From positions 7,812,001-7,876,000 of the forward strand of contig CM053813.1 of the NCBI GenBank assembly GCA_028671895.1: 64,000 bases of DNA, written 5' to 3'. The notes under the pieces are model-generated. The model saw only the letters and a list, made by a program, of their open reading frames with translations. It was not told the origin of the DNA and made no database searches. The translations under genes were made by a program, and so were the position numbers. Within the stretch, counting starts at the first letter, position 1. Every line of letters starts with the position of its first letter. Source of the DNA: Oenanthe sinensis. Taxonomy: Eukaryota; Streptophyta; Magnoliopsida; Apiales; Apiaceae. Shown here one piece after another: positions 1-10,800 of the stretch.

Positions 1-819
1 TAAATTATGAAGAGGATGACGTGAGACATGCCTTGAGTTTAATCTTTAATATCAAGATTAAAGGGATTATATTACATGGAACATTATTCAGGAAAGGCTT
101 AATCGAATCACCGATTTATTATTATTACTTGGGTAGCAATGATGTATTACTAGATGTCGCTCATTGTTTACAATTTTAATTAGATATTAAAATTGTTGCC
201 AACGTAATAATAACCTACAGGGTCACACATAAAGAACGCTTGAAAGAGAAATAATTTAAATTAAATAAGTAATTTATTTTATTTATGATATTAATTAAGT
301 ATGACTTAATTAATTATATAAATAGAATAAATGAATTACTTAAACTAATTCCAAAATTAATAATTAATTAATTAAGTGAGACTTAATTAAATAATTTAGA
401 ATTTTGGATTAGTATTAATTATAATTGGATTATAATTAGAAAACTTATTCCTCTCTCTATATAATCTCTTTATGGAATGATTTAATTAGATAGAGATTTT
501 ACAAAAACCCTAGCCGCTCTGAGAGAGGAGGAAGATAGAGAGAGAAGAAGTTTTCGGGTGCTAGTACACATCAATCCTTCATGAAAAGTGTTCGTGTGGA
601 CACCGTAGAGCGTAGATCGCGAGAGCGGGATACGTGGTGATTAAACAAGCTTTGGACCTCCATTAATCTTCTATTAATGAACTGTTAAAGCTTCTAAAGG
701 TATTTATTCTTTATCTCCGAATTAAATCTTTTGTTTTCGCATGGATCCTGCGGAGGGTTTCGCTATTTTGATTTATTTTTCGCGTTTATTCTGCTGCGTT
801 TGTGTCACGAAACCCTACA
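1..819 (+). repeat. Element A 5' LTR, 3' part only
   Basis: Near-identical to 7201-8019 and ends in ACCCTACA one base before the primer site. The first ~712 bp of the LTR lie left of the window. It contains the TATA box and the AAACCCTA motif of this LTR family. Confidence 0.93.
458..512 (+). promoter_or_regulatory. LTR core promoter: TATA box and telo-box
   Basis: TATATAA lies at 458-464 and AAACCCTA (plant telo-box) at 505-512, about 47 bp downstream. The same pair at the same spacing occurs in A's 3' LTR (7658-7664 and about 7705-7712). The telo-box would fall near or just after the transcription start. That this is the promoter is inferred from position in the LTR. Confidence 0.6.
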
Positions 820-820
820 A

Positions 821-832
821 TGGCATCAGAGC
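821..832 (+). other. Element A primer binding site (iMet tRNA type)
   Basis: TGGCATCAGAGC, one base after the LTR end. It differs by one base from TGGTATCAGAGC, the complement of the plant initiator tRNA-Met 3' end used by most plant copia elements. C and D have the unaltered form. Confidence 0.9.
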
Positions 833-946
833 TACTTGCGAAACGTTTTAATTCGGTTATGTGCTTAACTGTTTTTGATATATAAGCATGTATGCGATCT
901 ATCATGATTTTATATTGATATAATATGTATATGTTTATATATATTA

Positions 947-1600
947 TGAATATATGATATTCATATGATGTATAATCATGTGATGATTATGTGTGTTGAT
1001 GTATGTATATGATACATGTTTGTTCTTATTATGGGAATCGTATTCGATACGAATTCTGAAATGGCTACCGTAGATTTTTTGAAATCTATGTCCAATGTCC
1101 GATTTTTGCAAACGATATGTGTTTTCTGACTGGAATCGGGTCACTGAGCAATACTGACTATGTCAGCTTTGCGTATGTAAGCCATTAGATGTCGTTACAG
1201 CCCCCAAAACGGTGATTTATTATTTTCGGAAAATTATTTAATTTTCTAAAAATTTTGAATATATGTATGTATATATTATGAATATATGATATTCATGTGA
1301 TGTATAATCATATGATGATTGTATGTATCACTGTGTATGTATATATGATATATGCTTGTTCTTGTTATGAGAATTGTATGTGATACGATTTCTGAAACAC
1401 CGTCAGATTTGGAGAAATCTGACTGCTGTATCCGATTTTCGTAAACGATATGTGTTTTCTAACTGGAATCGGGCCAATGAACAAAACTGATAGAACAACT
1501 ATCACCGACGGGTCTGTAAGGCGTTTGACGTCGTTAGGGGCCTCGAAATAGCGATTTATTGTCTTCAGAAATCTGTTTTTAATTTTCTGAAATTTCGAAA
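947..1600 (+). repeat. Tandem duplication (~332 bp unit) in A leader
   Basis: The block beginning GAATATATGATATTCAT at about 948 is repeated at about 1280. Both units continue through a TGACTGGAATCGGG-like segment and a GTAAG...TTGACGTCGTTA-like segment. The units are diverged, so the duplication is old. It also occurs in B (from ~13490 and ~13820) and B2 (from ~20030 and ~20360), but C and D have one unit. Confidence 0.75.
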
Positions 1601-3012
1601 TTTGTTATATATGATTATATGATATGATTATATAATATGAGATATATTATATGTGTTATATGATAGCATGGTGGATGGTTATGGCCTAAAGACCCATAGG
1701 ATAGTGGTTTTGATTTATGGTTTTGGTTTCTAAATACGACTTGCATGTCGTTTATTCATTGTAATTTAATTATCTCGAATGTAACTCGAGTTCTTCTTGT
1801 AATTTCATTAGAATAGTTTTATTTTTATTATTCAATGTAATTATCAATGAAGACTTGCAAGCAAGGAGGCGATCCAAAAGGGGATGATGGAGCAATGAAG
1901 AAAGAAGACATGTAATAGATAGTATTTTTAAAACCACCATAGACTGACCTTGATATTTCCATTAGCTTGGAAATATCATATAGGATGGGGCCATAACCAA
2001 ATACGTTTAATTTACGCACATTACATATATGTATATGATTGCATGTATTGGTATGTATGCGTAGATATAATTGAGATGCATGCTTAATATTGATTAATCA
2101 TGTATGTATTAGATACAACACCCATGCCATGTTTGCTTAAACAAGATAAAATCTGTAACGATTCAAGATTTTAAAATTAACAAACGATCATGAGATTCTT
2201 GTGTTTATGAAATATGGATTTTTAAAACACGGAATTAAATATGGATTTTTGATATCTATAATTGGGATTTTCTGACAAAAGCGGATATGCGTATTCGTAA
2301 GGCTGATGGGTTTTAAGTGTGACCATTGGTATCCTCCATCTACCTGGGAAATGAACAATTTAAGATGTCGATTTGAAATATTTGGTTCAAGGAAAAATTG
2401 AGGATCTCTTTATGATGTGATCATGATCGTTATAAATTTTCTAAAACCCCTTAACAAAATATTAAGTTTTACTCGGATGCTTTCCAATGAATGAACACTC
2501 ATCGAATCCTAGATCGATAAGGGGAAGGACTGTCAGTGGCAGGGGACTCCTATCTATCGTGGTGAGATGCGACGAATATAAACGGTTATATTCGGCCGTT
2601 GTATCATTGGGTCTAACTTAACTGAGTCGTCATAATAAGTGAAAATAAACGGTTATATTCAACTATTATGAACTTAGAAGCATATAGTTTGGTTAAAAGT
2701 CTATTAGATAGATAAGATCAATCGTTGTTCACCAAACTATCCAAGAATTATATATGATATAATTGACAACTGTTGTCTACCTAAATAATCATTTTCTAAG
2801 GACTTCCAATGGTTGACTTAGGACATGACGAAATATGGATCTTGGCTCACTTGAAAGAATTATGGGATATACTTTCCAAATTAATAGTAAGGGCTATTAG
2901 TTTGATAAAAGTAGTGGGAGGTATATGATGATATACCATAATCACTTCAACATAATTAATATTAAATTTGCAACCTAGTTTATTTTATGCACTTTAATAT
3001 TGTAGATATCAA

Positions 3013-6000
3013 ATGATAAACACAAACAACTTCTCTATGCGATCAGTTCTTGAGAAGGACAAGTTGACGAGAATATATTTCCTTGACTGACATAGGAGCT
3101 TGAGGATCGTCCTCGGGCACCACGATATTAGTCAAATCTCTTCCCCTGCTCTTAAAGTTGAGAATGTAACATGTGCAAATCATAGTGCTTATTGGAAGCA
3201 AATTGATGTTGCGACTGATGTTTCATGTCTCATGCTCGCAAATATATGTGCTGAGCTTAAGAAGCAATACAAGCATATAGATGCTTATGAAACGTTTGAG
3301 CACAAGATATATTTGAAAGGGCACTATACACATACAAGTAGGGAGAGTGAGACCCGATTACACCACATGTTCTAAAGATTATAGGGTATAATGAATACCA
3401 TTGATATTTTGGGTTTCCAGATTGGTCTGGAGACAATTAGATTTGATCTTACAATCTCTGGACAAATATTATTCTTATTTAGTTATGAACAATAAAGTGA
3501 ATAAGATTGGTAAAACACCCATTGAGTTGTTAAGCATGTTGAGAACTGCTGAAAGTAATATGATAAATGCATGAACTACTACTATATTGATGGTAAACAT
3601 AGGGAATGCAAAAGGGAAAGGAAAATGGAAAGGCAAGAAGAAGATTTGATCTAGTTCCGTTGTCAAACCAAAGTCCAATCCCTAAAGCAGACTCTAAAGT
3701 CTGAATGAGGTGTTGATAAAGAAGACGATTGTCACTTCTGTGGAAAGTTGGGAGACTGGAAATTAAACTGTCATGCTTAATTGGAAGATCGGAAGATGAT
3801 GATCAATAAGGGTCAAGCTTAAGGTATCGGGTTGGAATTGGAGTAAATATAGTTGCTCTGGTTCGAGGAACTCGTTACTTAATTTTTGGCCTATAAGGAA
3901 AATTTAGAACTTAATAATTGTTATAGCGTGCTTGCAATTGGCAGAGACATTATTTCAGTTTCTTGTTTGGACAAGAAAGGCTTTTTCATTTTATAACAAT
4001 AGTTGTTTATTCTATTTTGATGATGAGCCTTATAATGTTGCACATCTAATTAATAATTTATATGTTCTAAAGTGACTCAAATGAAATATTACCTTTGGCA
4101 CTGTCGCTGAGGCCATATTAATGAGAAACGCATTTCCAGAATACATAAGGATGCATTCATGGATAAGTTTGATTATGAATCATACCAAAGGATACGAATA
4201 TTGGTTTATTTGGTAAAATGACTAAAGCTCCTTTTACCGGACATGGTGAAGGGATCATTGAATGGGTATGACTTATACATAGTGATGTATGTGGTCATAT
4301 GTGTACGATGACAAAAGGAAGATTTTATGAACTTCATAAAATTTACTAATTATTTTAGTAGATACGGATATATGTATCTTTTGAAGAACTAATCTGAATC
4401 ATTTGAAAAGTTCAAAGACTATAAAGATGAAGTAGAAAATATCAAAGAAAAGTTTTTTTGATAGGAGAGATCACACCTTGTTGGACATGGTGCGATCAAT
4501 GTTGAGTCAATGAATCTTCCAATTAGTTTCTGGGGTTGCACCCTGGAAACGGCTCCACATACACTTAACTGTGTTCCTACTAAATTGGTTCAAAAGTCTC
4601 CTTATGAGATATGGACTGAGCAACGTCACAGCATGTCATTTATAAAATTTTGGGGATGTGAAGCGTTTGTGAAACGTCTAATCTCTGACAAGCTAGGACC
4701 AAAATCAGACAAATGTAATTTTGTGGAATACCCAACTGAAACAAGGGGTTATTCTTTCTATAATCCTTCCGAGAACAAAGTGTTTGTTGCTCGAACTGCT
4801 AAGAGACAGTGGGAGGATAATAGATCTCAATGAAGTTTGAGACCCACATGATAACGTTGAACCAGTGGAGGAACCTGAGTAGAATGTACAAGAAAAATAA
4901 TACTGCTCAAGAAACACAGGTGTTCGTAGGTTTAGTAGGATTCGCCATGAGCCTGAGAGATAATATAGATTTCTCTTGACTCAAGATGGTGATGTGATGC
5001 TTGTGGATGAAGATGAGCCTCTCACCTACCTAGATACTATAAACACTCCAGATTCTAACAGATGGCTGGATGCCATTAAATCTGAGATGGAATCCATGTA
5101 TACTAATCAAGTATGGACTTTGGTTGATCCACATGAAGGGGTAAAACCTATAGGGTGCAAGTGGGTTTTCAAGAAGAAGACCGACATGGATGCTAATGTA
5201 CAGACCTATAAGGCACGATTGGTGGCAAAAGGTTTCAAGAAAATTAATGGTATTGACTATGATGAGACCTTTTCACCAGTTGTTATGGTCATGTCCATCA
5301 GGATTTTGCTTGCTATAGCTGCTTACTATGACTATGAAATCTGGCAAATGGATGTCAAAACCGTTTTCTTAAATGAGAGCCTTGAAGAAGATATGGATGT
5401 GTACATGACACACCCTAAGGGTTTTGTTGATCTAAAGGAGCTGGAAATGTATGTAAGTTGCGTCGATCCATTTATGGATTAAAGCAGGCCTCGAGGAGAT
5501 GGAACATTTGTTTTCATGAAATAGTCAAAAAGAGTTTGACTTTATTCAGAATGAAGATGAAACTTGTGTTTACAAGAAGTTTAGTGGGAGCCATGTGGCA
5601 TTCCTAGTATTATATGTTGATGATATATTACTAATAGGGAATGACATTCCTTCTCTACAGACTGTGAAGACTTGGTTGAGAAATAATTTCTCAATGAAAG
5701 ACTTAGGCGATGTGACATATATATTAGGGATCGAGATCTATAGAAATAGATCAAGGTGATTGATCGGCCTAATTTAGAGTACATACATTGACAAAGTTTT
5801 GCATCGATTTCAAATGCAAAGAGACTAAAATGGATACGTCCCAATGTCTCATGGGATAGTGATCTCAAAATAAAATTTGTCCTAAATCATTGGATGATAG
5901 GGACTGCATGAGTAAAATTCCATATGCGTCAGCAATTGGTTTTATAATGTATGCAATGATATGTACTTGTCCTGATGTCTCGTATGCTTTAACCATGATG

Positions 6001-6474
6001 AGTAGATACCGATCTAATCCAGGTGAAGGTCACTGGACGACAGTCAAGAATATTCTTAAGTACTTAAAGAGGACTAAAGATTCATTCTTGTTATATAGAG
6101 GAGATGTGAAGCTAGTTATAAGAGGTTTCAGTGATACTGGTTTCTAGACAGATAACGATAATTTAATGTTTCTGTCTGGCTTTGTGTTTTATTGAGATGT
6201 TGTATGCTGGAATGGTTCACAGCAAAGACAATTGTTGATTTTACAATAGAACCTGAGTATATTGATGCTTGTGAAGCAGCCAAGGAGGCTGTTTGGGCAT
6301 GTACTTAGGAGATATCACCTAATTAATGAGATTAATGATCAAGGAGATATACATATATATAAAGTGTATACTAATAATAATATTGCAGATACACTGACTA
6401 AGGCTTTGTCGCAGCAGAAGCACGAAAGTCACACTTGTTCCATGAGTATTGGATACTTGGGTAATTGGCTCTAG
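3013..6474 (+). pseudogene. Element A gag-pol pseudogene
   Basis: Aligned to D's intact polyprotein (32231-36190), the frame starts at ATG 3013 and is broken almost at once: the conserved Trp codon of FLDW is TGA near 3088, and a Leu-Lys codon pair after HM is TAA at 3373-3375. Readable blocks are gag (3100-3375), integrase C-terminal region (4510-4833), RT N-terminal half with a copia DETFSPV motif (4976-5482), RT with YVDD (~5614) and RNase H pieces (5890-6474). About 130 bp of integrase core (near 4455) and about 120 bp of RNase H (near 6298) are missing. The same two deletions occur in B, so they predate these insertions. Confidence 0.9.
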
Positions 6475-6477
6475 TGC

Positions 6478-6488
6478 AAGTGGGAGAT
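6478..6488 (+). other. Element A polypurine tract
   Basis: AAGTGGGAGAT directly abuts the TG of the 3' LTR. Identical tracts precede the 3' LTRs of B, C and D, so second-strand priming could be served by the same machinery. Confidence 0.88.
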
Positions 6489-8019
6489 TGTTAGTAATTG
6501 TGCTCTAGAGACAATACTTTTTATATTTTAAGGAAAATATTTATTATTAAGGATTATGTTTTATTGATTATTATTTATTTATTATGTTTTATTTACTGCG
6601 TAATAAATTGAAAGCATAATAAATGTCCTTAGAATTTTGATACGTATTATATATCTTGAAGTATGTGACTTAAAAAATGAGATTATATGAATAGTATCTT
6701 ATTCCTAAAATTCCCTAGTCGAGTATTATTATTTAAGGACAATAATAATGCACAAAGACTAGTATGTTTCTTGACAGATGACCACATCTCATTGGTCATA
6801 GGTATGGGGATACTAAAGTCAAGAACATAAGTGCATGTATCAATGCATGGCACTGGAATGACCCGCCCTGAGATTCTACATGTTAAGTAAGTGTCATAAG
6901 TAATTCTCACTGTGATAATGGTGTAATGATCCTTAGACCTGAAATCATTATATTTCTATACGAGAATTAATATACTTTGATTACATTAAAAGTTACCTTT
7001 GACCGGGTGATGATAAAAGTGGACATTGGGTATATTATGAATCGTATGAGAAATATGAATGATCTAGATGGGATTTAATCCTCCTAATTTTAGGAGTGAT
7101 ATTATTGGCCTCTTGTTTGAGTGAGACTATGAAATGCACGGCCGTGCTCAAATGTTGATTTGATTTTAATAGTCTACTCATTGATCAAGAAAATAAAGAT
7201 TAAATTATGAAGAAGATGACACGAGACATGCCTTGAGTTTAATCTTTAATATCAAGATTAAAGGGATTATATTACATGGAACATTATTCACGAAAGGCTT
7301 AATCGAATCACCGATTTATTATTATTACTTGGGTAGCAATGATGTATTACTAGATGCCGCTCATTGTTTACAATTTTAATTAGATATTAAAATTGTTGCC
7401 AACGTAATAATAACCTACAGGGTCACACACAAAGAACGCATGAAGGAGAAATAATTTAAATTAAATAAGTAATTTATTTTATTTATGATATTAATTAAGT
7501 ATGACTTAATTAATTATATAAATAGAATAAATGAATTACTTAAACTAATTCCAAAATTAATAATTAATTAATTAAGTGAGACTTAATTAAATAATTTAGA
7601 ATTTTGGATTAGTATTAATTATAATTGGATTATAATTAGAAAACTTATTCCTCTCTCTATATAATCTCTTTATGGAATGATTTAATTAGATAGAGATTTT
7701 ACAAAAACCCTAGCAGCTCTGAGAGAGGAGGAAGATAGAGAGAGAAGAAGTTTTCGGGTGCTAGTACACATCAATCCTTCATGAAAAGTGTTCGTGTGGA
7801 TACCGTAGAGCGTAGATCGCGAGAGCGGGATACGTGGTGATTAAACAAGCTTTGGACCTCCATTAATCTTCTATTAATGAACTGTTAAAGCTTCTAAAGG
7901 TATTTATTCTTTATCTCCGAATTAAATCTTTTGTTTTCGCATGGATCCTGCGGAGGGTTTCGCTATTTTGATTTATTTTTCGCGTTTATTCTGCTGCGTT
8001 TGTGTCACGAAACCCTACA
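6489..8019 (+). repeat. Element A 3' LTR (1531 bp)
   Basis: Starts TGTTAGTAATTG after the polypurine tract and ends ACCCTACA. TATA box at 7658-7664. The last 819 bp match the 5' LTR. Very AT-rich in the middle (7440-7640), with TTAATTAA-rich low-complexity sequence. Confidence 0.94.
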
Positions 8020-8428
8020 GAAAAGCACTACAAATATTTTCTAGCTTTTTGTTGTGGTTTTCTTGAGTTCTTGATTTTTTCTACACACTTGCTATAATGG
8101 ACTTCTAATTAATATAGAGTAGTTCACTTCTACTTCTATTTTTAATCGACTGATAGCATCATAAAATACACTTTACAATATTTACATGAAAATAGAAATT
8201 AGTTGCTTTCACAGTCTTCATTAGAGTTTGTCTAGTTCTGGAAATATCTTTGTCTTGATCCATTCCTTGAAGGCTGTGTTGCCTTAAAAGTCATCACAAT
8301 CCCGACATGACTGTTTTCCATTGATTTAGTTTCTGCAAATATCCTATCTCATTTGTCTTTAACTAATTTGAGAAACTTTGATCAACTGATAATTTCTGTT
8401 AAGCTTATCAGTTGATTTTCCTTTGCTC

Positions 8429-8590
8429 ATCCATCGATGGATAGGTTATCCATCGATCATTTGATATATCGATGGATAATTAGGTTATCCATCGAATCCT
8501 TATCCATTGATGGTTCTTTATCCGTTGATAGCTTTTATCCAACGAGCGGTGTCTTTATCCATCGACTTCAATATCTGTTGATCACTTCAT
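8429..8590. repeat. TTATCCATCGAT motif cluster in Z LTR
   Basis: About seven irregularly spaced variants of TTATCCATCGAT, several of them palindromic (ATCGAT, CCATCGATGG). Position corresponds to U3, upstream of where a promoter would be on the minus strand. Confidence 0.7.
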
Positions 8591-8782
8591 TTATGAGAAT
8601 TCTGACATAGAATATTTATAGTTAATCAGCCATTCTTCACATCCGTTGAGAAGTTATAAATTGAAGTCAATAAACAATAGTTGACTACTTCACATCATTC
8701 ATCAAGGCATTACAATCAATTGATAATGAAACATAAATCAATTGTTACAATCCAATTTATCAGTTGATTAATAAGTTTCAAC

Positions 8783-8789
8783 AGATAAC
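8783..8789. repeat. Left direct repeat flanking solo LTR S (AGATAAC)
   Basis: AGATAAC abuts the TG start of S and recurs exactly at 10499-10505 after its CA end. It is 7 bp rather than the 5 bp normal for copia integrases. Confidence 0.65.
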
Positions 8790-10498
8790 TGAAAGTGTTT
8801 GACCTAAAACCAATCATGTATGATGAGTTAGGAAAAACTTTCTGCTACTCTTATTTAATTTCATTTGATAATAATAAAGTATTTATTTGTTATGTTATGG
8901 GCTTAATCTATTTGAAGTGTATTAAATAAGATGTTCCATAGTTTAGAGCAAAGCTTCTAGAATTATAATGAGATTGTAATAATGAGATCTGGAAGATAAT
9001 AGCTTTAGACTTAAACAGTTCCTAATCAAAGGATAACTAATTAGAAATTGGTAAATCCGTAAAGATGAATACATACTATGCTAGCTCTCTTAGAAAGATG
9101 TCTGTTCTCATAGACATTTGTGTGGTGACACTATATCTAGTATGTAGGTGCTTATTAAGGAATAAGTTCACTGAACATGACTCGATAAGCAGAACAACTA
9201 ATGTAGTTTACTCACGTGTCGATAGTTGTTTATTAAGTAAATAGTTGTACAAGTATCCTTAGACTTGAGATCGTTAGAGTAATCTCGTACACAATGATTT
9301 ATGCTTTGGTTTAGTCCTTAGTCTCTAGGACATTCATTAGGTCCATTCTAGGCATAGTGATTTGTGTATGGAGATAGTTAACGGATCAATAAAGGATATG
9401 TCCCTTCTAGTAAAGGAAGTGAATATCCTATGTTATTCTTAGATATGCAAGTTCAGGAATCTCTGGCCAGAGTGAATGAAATTAGAAAGAGTTTCTAATT
9501 TGCATTAAAAGGAACTTTGCATTATGAATAAGAAATCATATGATTAAATTAGATAGGCTTGACACGAGTTCCATGCCTTGTATTTAATCGGGATATTGAA
9601 GGGTAGAAGGAATTAATTGTATGGTAACTAATTACTGACAGGTTCTAAGTATTCTAAGCAATGATTTCGTATTATCTGGATAGTCGTGATATGTTGAGAA
9701 GCATCACTCACGATGTAGAATAAATATAATTAATCAGATTAATTACATTTAATGAATTAATAGAATTAATATAAATAATAAATAAAATGTTTATTATTAT
9801 TTATTTCTACTACCGGCTTAATATTGAACCTAAAGAGTCACACCATAAAAGAGATTAAATTATAGATGAAGGAATAATTAATAATAGCTAGTCATTATTT
9901 ATTTATGAAATAAATAATTACTTAGCAAATTTTATAAATTAATTAAATGAGATTTAATTGATTATAAATTATTTAAGATAAGATCTTAATAATATTAATT
10001 AAATATTTAATTAAAGTAATTAAATATGAAGAGAGAATAATTTTTTAAAAGAGTTTAGAAAAAGGAATTAATGATTAAAATAGTTTTAATCATTAACTAA
10101 TTAATTAATAAGATTAATTAATTAAAAATGGAATTAATAAAAGGATATTTATAGAAAATATCTCAGCTGAGATATTTGCCTATAAATATAGGATTATAAA
10201 CCCTAATAAAAAAACACTAATTTTTGTGAGAAATATTTTAAAAGGGAGGCAACCCTAATTTCCTCTCTAGCTTCCTCCTTCATCTTTTAGTTTGATTCTT
10301 GGTGGATATCTTTAGAGCACTCCACACTTGAGGGGTGATTGCAAGGATTGAAGAACAAGATCTTCTCTAGCTATTGCCGGAAAGCAATCGAGGTATTCTT
10401 CAATTTATAAAATAGTTTTGTATCTATATGTATGTATACATAGGAATATATGCAAATAAATGTTATTCAATACTTCCGCTGGTGCATAAATTCCTTCA
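8790..10498 (+). repeat. Solo LTR S (1709 bp), copia type
   Basis: Begins TGAAAGTGTTTG and ends CCTTCA. It has the same internal plan as the LTRs of A-D: a CAAACCTAA-free AT-rich middle, TATA box TATAAATA at 10181-10188, AAACCCTA telo-box at about 10199, and an end resembling CCGCTG...CCTTCA. No primer site or coding sequence follows, and flanking Z LTR sequence resumes on both sides. It is best read as the product of recombination between the two LTRs of a former element of a family distinct from A-D. Confidence 0.75.
10181..10206 (+). promoter_or_regulatory. Solo LTR S core promoter (TATA, telo-box)
   Basis: TATAAATA at 10181-10188 and AAACCCTA beginning about 18 bp downstream. Same arrangement as the LTRs of A-D, at shorter spacing. 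Confidence 0.5.
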
Positions 10499-10505
10499 AG
10501 ATAAC
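10499..10505. repeat. Right direct repeat flanking solo LTR S (AGATAAC)
   Basis: Exact copy of 8783-8789. Deleting S plus one copy of this repeat joins the two Z LTR parts smoothly. Confidence 0.65.
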
Positions 10506-10621
10506 ACTTTCCTAGTCAATGGATGTTTATAAGTCATATATCCATTGACCAGCTATAATTAAGTTTGTCCCTATTGTAATTCTAAGTAATTTGTTATCAT
10601 CAAATCTCATAATTTCTAAAA
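10506..10621 (-). repeat. Relic Z LTR, proximal part
   Basis: Minus-strand LTR start, adjoining the polypurine tract. The terminal TG is changed to TT. Homologous in layout to G's LTR start (GATTTGATGATAAC against AATTTGATGATGTAC). Confidence 0.7.
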
Positions 10622-10631
10622 ATCTCCCCCT
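10622..10631 (-). other. Relic Z polypurine tract
   Basis: Minus strand AGGGGGAGAT next to the LTR start, identical to F's tract at 49528-49537. Confidence 0.78.
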
Positions 10632-10800
10632 ATTTATGAATATGTGAAATATGCATAAATTTTCTGTTGATGATAATAAAACTACTAAACATTTTCATTT
10701 TAGAAAGAATTACAAAATTGGCAAAAGTGATTTTGAGATAGAGTGATCAAATTCCAGTAACAAATGAATTCTGATAACTTTGATGTTGAGTCTGAATCTT

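Larger units (their letters stand above)
820..3012 (+). other. Element A untranslated leader, 2.2 kb
   Basis: No open frame related to retroelement proteins lies between the primer site and the gag start at 3013. It holds a tandem duplication of about 332 bp (see separate entry), a conserved CTCGA...TCGAG hairpin at 1774-1790, and a block at 2160-2990 that is nearly identical to the C and D leaders but different from B. Short antisense frames seen here recur in B and B2 because the DNA is homologous, not because they are genes. Confidence 0.75.
1..8019 (+). mobile_element. Element A: defective Ty1/copia retrotransposon, 5' end outside window
   Basis: The order is partial 5' LTR, iMet-type primer site, 2.2 kb leader, broken gag-pol, polypurine tract, 3' LTR. 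The first 819 bases match 7201-8019, which defines the LTR pair; I count about 10 differences by eye (1.2%), so the insertion is recent. The gag-pol remnant has shared deletions in integrase and RNase H, so A cannot move by itself. The right flank starts GAAAA at 8020, the expected position of the target duplication; its partner lies left of the window. A interrupts the LTR of the minus-strand relic Z. Confidence 0.93.
8020..8789 (-). repeat. Relic Z LTR, distal part
   Basis: On the minus strand this is the inner and 3' part of Z's LTR. It contains a cluster of ATCCATCGATGGAT-like and TATCAGTTGAT-like motifs (8395-8590) comparable with the ATCAACTGATA / TCGAG motif array in G's LTR. The U5 end is missing because A inserted at 8019/8020. 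No gene is visible in it. Confidence 0.65.

Noticed and set aside
505..512. AAACCCTA motifs as interstitial telomere repeats
   Set aside because: Single copies only, at fixed LTR positions; no tandem array.
944..1144. Antisense frames in the leader (also 13487-13687 and 13818-14075)
   Set aside because: Follow the repeated AT-rich leader blocks; no start context or protein features.
1828..2019. 63-codon antisense frame recurring in A, B (14377-14568) and B2 (20912-21103)
   Set aside because: Retained because the leaders are homologous DNA. It is not open in D and matches no known protein type.
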